Made by a program: the position numbers and the translations under genes. A DNA stretch of 7,119 bases from an uncultured Ruminococcus sp. GTDB lineage: Bacteria > Bacillota > Clostridia > Oscillospirales > Acutalibacteraceae. The notes below the pieces were generated by a model. It was not told the DNA's origin and did no database searches. It was given only the letters and a program-made list of their open reading frames with translations. This document shows positions 1 to 5,281 of this stretch, piece after piece; the first letter of the stretch is position 1; each line of letters begins with the position of its first letter. The DNA is taken from the NCBI GenBank assembly GCA_902766305.1, contig CACXDE010000217.1:1-7119 (forward strand). Reading direction: 5' to 3'.

Positions 1-509
1 CGTCCGTTTGGATCAGTCTCTTTATAGCAAATGAAAACGTCGAAGGGTTCCTCTTTCTGGGAAATAGCAAGAATCCCCTTCTGAATCTCATTAATTGAAG
101 CAGCTTCCTGCTCGTAAATACCTCTCTGGTAACTATCTGCATACTCCAGTGCCGACTTGTAGTCCGCATCGTCGAATATGGAAGTAAACTGCGCCCGGTT
201 GACCGTGGGCACGCGTTTGCGTGTCGCGGGATCCTCCACATACTCTATTCCATAGCGGCAGAGCACCAAAGACCAGTATGATTCAGCATCCGTATTATCC
301 TCCGCAAGGATCTGCTCATAGATAGATGCAGCCTTATCAAATTCATTGTTACGGCGGAAGTGGTTTGCCCTATCGTAAAGGTTTGCCTTCCTGTCGCTGT
401 CAAGTTTCGGAAGCGTCTGCTTCGTTCCGCAGCTATCGCATATTCCTACAGTTTCTCCCGGCTGGAACTCGATCGTTCCGCCGCACATTTTGCATTTAAA
501 GACTGACAT
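1..509 (-). CDS. Zinc ribbon-TIR domain protein, second paralogue (C-terminus outside window)
   Basis: Only the first 169 residues are in the window; the frame is open to base 1. The start at 509 is an ATG preceded by an AGAAGGA-type ribosome site about 10 bases upstream. Residues 1-35 form a zinc ribbon (C6-x2-C9, C24-x2-C27). Residues 36-150 form a TPR-like helical region (NHFRR..EFDKA..IYE). From about 155 a TIR domain begins with FDVFICYKETD, the first beta strand and its loop. It aligns without gaps to the other TIR protein of this window (2452-4689), with about 95 of 166 residues identical by eye. Bacterial TIR domains are often NAD-cleaving effectors or make cyclic ADP-ribose signals; the catalytic part of this copy lies beyond the window, so activity cannot be judged. 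It follows the 228-residue zinc-ribbon gene after 30 bases and is probably co-transcribed. GC content is high in places (about 63% in bases 181-240 by count), unlike the AT-rich genes nearby. Confidence 0.9.
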   Translation of the reverse strand, partial: MSVFKCKMCGGTIEFQPGETVGICDSCGTKQTLPKLDSDRKANLYDRANHFRRNNEFDKAASIYEQILAEDNTDAESYWSLVLCRYGIEYVEDPATRKRVPTVNRAQFTSIFDDADYKSALEYADSYQRGIYEQEAASINEIQKGILAISQKEEPFDVFICYKETDPNG

Positions 510-539
510 TTTCTATTTTCCTTCTTAAACTACAGAAAA

Positions 540-1226
540 CTATATTGTTTTTAATTTTGCCTCATATTCCGCTATATGTTCTTTAATTACTTTGCCTCTT
601 TTACCGAACAGACCTTGTTTGTATCGTTTTGCTTTTTTCAATCCTTTCTCCCAGCTTATCTGTACATATTCGATAACCATGTTGTCTGCAGAAAAATGAT
701 TCAGCAACATATCTCCTAAATGCAGGTATGGATAATAATGTTCACATAAGTGATCGATTCCATCATATACTTCAAGCGATTTGTTTAATACATCTGAAAG
801 AAACGAGTGTTTTATCTGTTCATCATCGATACTAGAGATTTCCTCAAAAGTGGCATCCAAAATACTATCGATACTCTTAATTGACTTTGACACATAAGCA
901 ATTGGGCTATTAATAGCCTTGTAATAAGTTAAATAGAATAATGCTTCTATACAGTTTGGATCCAGTTCAAAGATTTGCTTATAGTATTTAACTGCATCGG
1001 CATCATCTTTTGATTCCGCGGAAATCCTGGCTAGTTTAAGAAGATTATCCAACTCATTTGAACGGTCAATTTTAATTGAACTTCCAGAAACATCAACAGT
1101 TCCCTCAATCATCATCTTTTTTGCTTCTTCTACAGAGTACTTTGTTCCACAGTTTTGGCAAACAAACACTCCGTCCTGCTTTATGAGATCTGTGCTTCCA
1201 CACATTTCACATGTTAGCTGTTTCAT
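540..1226 (-). CDS. Zinc ribbon/TPR-like protein, MKQL type, 228 aa
   Basis: This is a cytosolic protein with no signal peptide or membrane segment. Residues 1-30 form a zinc ribbon (C6-x2-C9, C23-x2-C26, ending CGTKYSVEEA). A conserved linker follows, containing EGTVDVSGS and then KID (about 41-54), and then a TPR-like helix pair (about 60-105: DADAVKYYKQIFELDPNCIE). The rest is helical and ends in GLFGKRGKVI (205-214) and a short charged coil. Zinc-ribbon proteins with this linker are common uncharacterised proteins in Bacillota, usually somewhat over 200 residues, so the length is normal. The first 50 residues match the 438-residue paralogue at 5282-6598 in 44 positions, while the C-terminal halves differ. 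The start is supported by AAAGGGAG about 7 bases upstream. It precedes a zinc ribbon-TIR gene, as its paralogue also does with one gene in between, suggesting that it partners the TIR protein. Its biochemical role is unknown. Confidence 0.88.
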   Translation of the reverse strand: MKQLTCEMCGSTDLIKQDGVFVCQNCGTKYSVEEAKKMMIEGTVDVSGSSIKIDRSNELDNLLKLARISAESKDDADAVKYYKQIFELDPNCIEALFYLTYYKAINSPIAYVSKSIKSIDSILDATFEEISSIDDEQIKHSFLSDVLNKSLEVYDGIDHLCEHYYPYLHLGDMLLNHFSADNMVIEYVQISWEKGLKKAKRYKQGLFGKRGKVIKEHIAEYEAKLKTI

Positions 1227-1269
1227 TGAATTGCTCCCTTTCAGTGTTTATATTATTTGTTCGAATTAA

Positions 1270-1677
1270 TTATAGAATATGGTCTTCAGTTACATCATTC
1301 ATATGACTGCATTCTGTACATCTCCAGACCTTATTACTCGTTGTGAATCCGGGTTGGACGTTCAGATAAGCTTCACATTCGTCACAGAACCAAAACACAC
1401 TGGTTCTTCTTTCTTCTTCAGAAAGCATGTATCCACAATCAGGACACCGCCACATCTGCCCAGACGGTCCCAGATACATGTTTTGACTTCTGCATGACGG
1501 ACAATCCATCCACAAACTAACGCCGGCATACATACTCCTCTGCCAGTCTATGTCCCTATACTCAAATCCTTCGAAAGGAAACTGACTGCCACAGTAAGGA
1601 CACTTAACATGCTTCCGCCAAGTCCGCACCTCTATGCTGGCGCCGCAATTATTACATTTGATAATCTTTGGAATCAT
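1270..1677 (-). CDS. Triple zinc-ribbon protein, 135 aa
   Basis: The protein consists almost wholly of three four-cysteine zinc ribbons: C8/C11 with C26/C29, C59/C62 with C78/C81, and C98/C101 with C120/C123. All twelve cysteines are in CxxC pairs, so it should bind three zinc ions. There is no enzymatic motif, membrane segment or signal peptide. Zinc ribbons bind nucleic acid or protein, so an adaptor or sensor role is likely, but this is inference. The start at 1677 lies 12 bases after the stop of the cyclase-like gene, which points to co-transcription and perhaps translational coupling, since the ribosome site in front (GTGAGAT) is weak. The next gene downstream (start 1226) is 43 bases away. 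I do not recognise a named family. It could also be a rubredoxin-like or YgiT-like protein, but the repeated layout fits neither well. Confidence 0.85.
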   Translation of the reverse strand: MIPKIIKCNNCGASIEVRTWRKHVKCPYCGSQFPFEGFEYRDIDWQRSMYAGVSLWMDCPSCRSQNMYLGPSGQMWRCPDCGYMLSEEERRTSVFWFCDECEAYLNVQPGFTTSNKVWRCTECSHMNDVTEDHIL

Positions 1678-1689
1678 AGTTCTATCTCA

Positions 1690-2409
1690 CTAACCAAAAT
1701 ATACTTTAATATGCTCTATGTGGCTATCTATCTTCGCCGGCTCATAATGAAATGGATTGTCTTCCGCGCGAAACTGCTCAAAAAAAACGATTAGTTCTCT
1801 AGAAAAAGTGTGTGTTTCTGTATTAATCATAATTCGCTTACTTTCATGCCATTTCCACCCAGGATGAAATGATCCATAATTACGAGATTGATCGTAGATG
1901 TGTTTTTGTGCGCTTTCTGCAATTGCAATACCAAAAGGGCTAGCCGTTGAACTTAATTCATACGCTTGTATCATTGCAGACCCGAGTAATATATTATTTT
2001 TATAAGGTAAGTCTAATTCAAACACTTTTGATGCAGAATAGGGTACCCTATGGCCATGGATCGTCTCCCCATATGACAATCCTGCCTGTATGGAAAAACG
2101 CCTGCAAATATTTGGCTCCTTTAGAAAAATTGATGCTAAAGAATCAAAAACACGTACAAGAATTTTTTCAATATCACCTTGGTTGCTTGCAGTAATATAT
2201 GCACCATCCATAACAGGATAAACAAAAACATTCTTATACTTTTCACTCCTCCATGCAGACAAAACGGCAGCATGAAGTTTAAAAATATAATTCGCAGTTT
2301 CGTAAACGCTATTCGTCATATGCGCTTTTGTTCCCATAATATCTAGGAAAGCCACATATTCGCGTTTTGGACGAGGAAGCTTTCGACTGTCAAAGAATAT
2401 ATCACTCAT
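1690..2409 (-). CDS. Class III nucleotidyl cyclase-like protein, 239 aa
   Basis: The order of motifs resembles the class III adenylate/guanylate cyclase core. YVAFLDIMGTK (18-28) fits the first strand with metal-binding Asp23. VYPVMDGAYITA (63-74) fits the second metal Asp68 in the position of the family's GDAY/GDS motif. FSIQAGLSYGETIHG (105-119) matches the glycine-rich G-hG-G strand. LLGSAMIQAYELSS (141-154) matches the helix that carries VN-A-R in true cyclases; here the usual Asn and Arg are not obvious (Ile/Gln and Tyr stand there), so activity or substrate may be altered. No receiver, membrane or HAMP region is present, so it is a stand-alone cyclase-sized domain, as in Pycsar cyclases that make cCMP or cUMP in anti-phage defence. 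The start has AAAAGGA about 10 bases upstream. It lies 42 bases behind a TIR-protein gene and 12 bases before a zinc-ribbon gene. The fold call is from visible motifs only; a catalytically dead sensor is an alternative. Confidence 0.6.
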   Translation of the reverse strand: MSDIFFDSRKLPRPKREYVAFLDIMGTKAHMTNSVYETANYIFKLHAAVLSAWRSEKYKNVFVYPVMDGAYITASNQGDIEKILVRVFDSLASIFLKEPNICRRFSIQAGLSYGETIHGHRVPYSASKVFELDLPYKNNILLGSAMIQAYELSSTASPFGIAIAESAQKHIYDQSRNYGSFHPGWKWHESKRIMINTETHTFSRELIVFFEQFRAEDNPFHYEPAKIDSHIEHIKVYFG

Positions 2410-2451
2410 AAAACGATGATCCTTTTCAGCTTCTATACTTTTTTTCTGTGC

Positions 2452-4689
2452 TTACCTAATTGATGCAAGCTGCTGCTCTATCTCAGCAAGTCTTGCTTCG
2501 ATCTCTTTTTTTCTCTTGGCTGCAAACAGACCCTTAAGATTTGCCATTTCCGCTTCAAGAGATGCTTTCTCCTTAGGCAATTCGTTTAGGAGACGTTCGC
2601 GATTTTTCTTTGAGGCCTGCTCAAACTCGATATCGATCGTGTCTACACTATTAAATAGTTTCCATCCAGAAACATTACACTCATCGGAAACTATCTCTCC
2701 TACAGCAACAACTGTACCATTTGATCTCAGTCCTATTGTGGAATCAGTGCCATAAGCAACAGCTATGATATCTGTCCAATCAGAAACATCGCACTGTTTA
2801 AATTCATTATTTCCTGTAGCCACAACTGTACCATCTGATTTTAACCCGACCGTACGATTAGGACTGCAAGCAACAGCTACGATATCTGTCCAATCAGAAA
2901 CATTGCACGCTTTAAACTTATTACTCCCCGTAGCTACAACTGTACCATCTGATTTTAACCCGACCACATGATTATCACTGCAAGCAACAGCTACGATATC
3001 TGTCCAACCAGAAACATTGAACTGTTCAGGATATGGGCTATATTTGCTGTACCCGATTGCTATCGCCGTACCATCTTTTTTTAACCCGACCGTACGTTCA
3101 TAACCGCAAGCAACAGCTATGATATCTGTCCAATCAGAAAAATTGAACTGTTTAAATTCTTTATTTCCTGTAGCCACAACTGTACCATCTGATTTTAACC
3201 CGACCGCATGACTAGCACTGCAAGCAACAGCTACGATATCTGTCCAACCAGAAACATTGAACTGTTCAGGATTTGGATTATATATGCTTCTGTACCCGGC
3301 TGCTATCGCCGTACCATCTGACTTTAGTCCAATTATTTTACCATGTGATGCGCAAACCATACTTTGCGCTCTACTAATTCGTTTGCGACACTCTTCCAGA
3401 TCCTTACGATGCGTTTCAATCTTGTTCTGCAACTGATTCTCTGCATCTCGTCTCTTCATTTCTATATTATCAAACCAAACTGAAAGATCAGGCCCCGCGA
3501 ACTGTTTTGCACGAGCGTAATAACGACTATCAGCAACATTTACTAGTTTCGATACAAAAGCATCCTCAAACGCATCTTTATTTACATATTTACCCTCCCC
3601 AAGCATTATTCCCAGATATGCTTCTGAATTCTCTGCGTCATAATTAAGTACGCTATCAAACAGTTCGTTTGCCTTTTTCCAGTCTTCATCCTCTAAAGTC
3701 AAGAAGCCGCGTCGAAGAAGGTTATTAATATCTATTTTGGAAGAATACTTAACGCCTTGTTCTGTTTCTTTTTCCGCATGATTTGATTCATTAGTTTTAA
3801 TGACCTTCTTGATCCCCCTGATCAGATCCTGGATGAAACCGATCTTCGACATATCGTAAGACTGAAGAACAGTCAGGGCTTCCGGCAAGTCGTAGGGATC
3901 CATTCCTTTGTAGCAAGGCAGAAGAAGCTTAGATCTGTCCTTACGCATGAGCGCAAGGAATCTGTTCCACTCATTCTTCACCCATACTGCATTGAAATAT
4001 TCGGGTTTCGAACCGATAACCACCATCACCTTGGCACTATTTAGCGCAGCAAAAATGTAAGGTTCGTACTCCGCGCCGGCCTTGTCCTCAAGAGTTATGC
4101 GGGAGAAGAACACACGGTAGCCTTCATTCGTAAGTTGATAGTATATTTCCTGAGCATCAAGGCTATCCTTGGTGCGCTGCTTGGTTGCGTCATCTGTTTC
4201 CTTGTAGCAGATGAAAACGTCAAAAGGTTCTTCATTTTGAGATGTTGCAAGGATGCCTTTCTGGACTTCCGCGATCTTAACGGCTTCCTTCTGGTACTGC
4301 CGACGGGTTATCCCGTCAGAGTGCTCTATTGCGGCAAGATAATCAACATCTTCAAGAATGCTGTCGAAGCTTGCTCTGTGGCAGGTGGGAATAAACTCAT
4401 AGGTATTTGGATCTTCAACATACTCTATGCCAAAGCGGCAAAGGACACAGCACCAGTGAGCCTCAGCGTCGGTATCATCCTCTTTGACTATGTTTTCATA
4501 AATAGCCAAGGCCTTATCGAAATCCCCGATCCTCCTGAAATGGTTTCCGCGGTTGAAAAGCGCAGCTCGCTGTTCATCGCTCACCTTCGGCAGTGTCATG
4601 GTCGACCCGCAGTACTCGCAGGTCCCGAAAGTCTTTTCTCCGTCGAGGACTATATCCCCACCACACATTTTACATTTGAGTATCGGCAT
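2452..4689 (-). CDS. Zinc ribbon-TIR-RCC1-like repeat protein, 745 aa
   Basis: Domains in order: zinc ribbon (1-35; C6/C9, C24/C27); TPR-like helices (36-150); TIR domain (about 155-295), opening with FDVFICYKETD, continuing with GYRVFFSRITLED and VMVVIGS, and carrying WVKNE at 236-240; a linker of low complexity (298-315); a second TPR-like pair (about 322-362: DEDWKKANELFDSVL); a charged coiled coil (about 410-440); six RCC1-like repeats of 38-43 residues (445-681; core GLKSDGTVVATG then SDWTDIVAVAC); and a C-terminal coiled coil (690-745) with GLFAAKRKKEI. The W-V-K-N-E stretch matches W638-E642 of human SARM1, where the Glu is the catalytic NADase residue, so E240 is the likely active-site residue and NAD cleavage the likely reaction (inference). 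The RCC1-like repeats would form a beta-propeller-type ligand or protein-binding sensor. The start is set by AAGGTGG 10 bases upstream, inside the tail of the preceding HEPN-like frame. GC falls from about 50% in the TIR half to about 32% in the repeat half. Confidence 0.92.
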   Translation of the reverse strand: MPILKCKMCGGDIVLDGEKTFGTCEYCGSTMTLPKVSDEQRAALFNRGNHFRRIGDFDKALAIYENIVKEDDTDAEAHWCCVLCRFGIEYVEDPNTYEFIPTCHRASFDSILEDVDYLAAIEHSDGITRRQYQKEAVKIAEVQKGILATSQNEEPFDVFICYKETDDATKQRTKDSLDAQEIYYQLTNEGYRVFFSRITLEDKAGAEYEPYIFAALNSAKVMVVIGSKPEYFNAVWVKNEWNRFLALMRKDRSKLLLPCYKGMDPYDLPEALTVLQSYDMSKIGFIQDLIRGIKKVIKTNESNHAEKETEQGVKYSSKIDINNLLRRGFLTLEDEDWKKANELFDSVLNYDAENSEAYLGIMLGEGKYVNKDAFEDAFVSKLVNVADSRYYARAKQFAGPDLSVWFDNIEMKRRDAENQLQNKIETHRKDLEECRKRISRAQSMVCASHGKIIGLKSDGTAIAAGYRSIYNPNPEQFNVSGWTDIVAVACSASHAVGLKSDGTVVATGNKEFKQFNFSDWTDIIAVACGYERTVGLKKDGTAIAIGYSKYSPYPEQFNVSGWTDIVAVACSDNHVVGLKSDGTVVATGSNKFKACNVSDWTDIVAVACSPNRTVGLKSDGTVVATGNNEFKQCDVSDWTDIIAVAYGTDSTIGLRSNGTVVAVGEIVSDECNVSGWKLFNSVDTIDIEFEQASKKNRERLLNELPKEKASLEAEMANLKGLFAAKRKKEIEARLAEIEQQLASIR
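2647..3357 (-). repeat. Six tandem RCC1-like coding repeats, 114-129 bp each
   Basis: Codons 445-681 of the TIR protein hold six units of 43, 38, 42, 38, 38 and 38 residues. The DNA is also repetitive: GATATCTGTCCAAYCAGAAA (plus-strand reading) recurs near 2768, 2881, 2995, 3121 and 3235, and CTGATTTTAACCCGACC recurs near 2835, 2949 and 3189. Units 1-2 and 3-4 form a longer double unit: the odd member of each pair carries a PEQFNVSGW insert of four or five extra residues. This near-identity in DNA indicates recent duplication or conversion. The last unit (644-681) is the most diverged, as is usual for the end of a tandem array. Confidence 0.9.
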
Positions 4690-4692
4690 CTT

Positions 4693-4794
4693 TTAGCAAC
4701 CACCTTTTTCTTTAATTATTCTTATCCAAGAAAGCAATGTCTCCTCATGAAGTACCATTCGCGCCTTTTCATAATCCTTGTAATTAGAAAAATA
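4693..4794 (-). pseudogene. In-frame continuation of the HEPN-like gene after a TAA stop
   Basis: Directly after the TAA at 4795-4797 the same frame stays open for 33 codons: it begins YFSNYKDYEKARMVL, continues with HEETLLSWIR and ends at a TAA at 4693-4695. The composition is that of real protein (amphipathic helix, TLLSW core). The second stop lies just 3 bases before the ATG of the TIR gene, which is the natural end point for an operon gene. The simplest reading is a HEPN protein of 167 residues in which one sense codon became TAA; recoding or a sequencing error are alternatives. As the sequence stands this part is not translated unless the stop is read through. Confidence 0.65.
4700..4706 (-). 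promoter_or_regulatory. Ribosome binding site of the TIR-RCC1 gene
   Basis: AAGGTGG lies 10 bases before the ATG at 4689. It sits inside the last codons of the interrupted HEPN-like frame. If ribosomes now stop at 4795, about 100 bases before the TIR start, any translational coupling between the two genes would be lost and this site would have to act alone. Confidence 0.5.
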
Positions 4795-5196
4795 TTAGAT
4801 TCTGGTTTTTTTGTATTTTTCAACGTTGTAGCTACCATGTGCGAATGCATTCCTTATGGCTGCGAACATCGATCGTATTACTGATTTCTCATAACTTTTC
4901 AGAAACACACAATATTCATCCGGATAGCAGACAGTCTCGATCGATGCATAGTTTTGCTTTAGTTCTTCTTTTTTGCTAGGTTTATAGTTTTTCCTCAAAC
5001 TTAATGTTGCAGAATCTAATAATGCTGTTTTTAGTTTTGAAAAAGACGCGGAACCATTATAACCATATTCCTTAAATGATTTACCTCTATAACTTTTTCC
5101 CTCAACAGGGCATTCAAACAAATAAAACTGAATAATGGTTTGCAGATTCTTGTTAGTAAGTTTGTCTGGATTAACAAAAGATGTTTTATATTTCAT
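4795..5196 (-). CDS. HEPN-like domain protein, 133 aa, probably truncated
   Basis: Near the C-terminus the sequence IRNAFAHGSY contains R115-N-A-F-A-H120, the R-[N/D/H]-x3-H type motif that marks HEPN domains. Many HEPN proteins are metal-independent RNases in toxin-antitoxin and abortive-infection systems, and the Arg and His are their active-site residues. The rest is mostly helical, with Lys/Ser/Tyr-rich stretches and no signal or membrane segment. The overall form resembles the small stand-alone HEPN proteins of the pEK499_p136 type, named from general resemblance only. The ATG at 5196 is the only good start, since an in-frame TAG lies six codons upstream; the ribosome site is weak. The frame ends 13 residues after the HEPN His, whereas such domains usually continue with another helix. 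That helix appears in frame after the stop (4693-4794). The gene is AT-rich (about 25% GC in 4981-5040), unlike the TIR gene. It is placed between two zinc-ribbon genes in one transcription unit. Confidence 0.75.
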   Translation of the reverse strand: MKYKTSFVNPDKLTNKNLQTIIQFYLFECPVEGKSYRGKSFKEYGYNGSASFSKLKTALLDSATLSLRKNYKPSKKEELKQNYASIETVCYPDEYCVFLKSYEKSVIRSMFAAIRNAFAHGSYNVEKYKKTRI

Positions 5197-5281
5197 ATTT
5201 ATTGACTGTTTCTAATATGGTGCTGTATTGCTACCATTACCCTATTACTTAGCAGTTGCTTCCAGCAACAACTATATATCG
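5197..5281 (-). other. Intergenic gap with a small perfect hairpin
   Basis: This 85-base gap separates the 438-residue zinc-ribbon gene from the HEPN-like gene. On the transcribed strand GTTGCT-GGA-AGCAAC (5255-5269) forms a perfect 6-bp stem with a 3-base loop, about 12 bases behind the stop codon. No U-run follows, so it is not a classical terminator. A second weak inverted repeat (ATGGT...ACCAT) lies nearer the HEPN start. I see no convincing -35/-10 pair. The hairpin may protect a processed 3' end or lower downstream expression. Confidence 0.35.

Noticed and set aside
2647..3357. Possible CRISPR array because of regular ~20-base repeats
   Set aside because: The repeats are spaced 114-126 bases apart and are codons of RCC1-like protein repeats in an open frame; the intervening sequence is also repetitive.
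4793..4810. Double compensating frameshift (A7 plus one, T5 minus one) in the HEPN-like gene
   Set aside because: It would also give a continuous protein, but needs two events; a single change of the TAA codon explains the data more simply. Kept only as something to check in raw reads.
4135..4884. Long plus-strand open frame (249 codons)
   Set aside because: It lies antisense to the TIR gene, whose domain content is unmistakable, and to the HEPN-like frame; its translation shows no domain and no good ribosome site. It is a mirror of the GC-rich TIR coding part.
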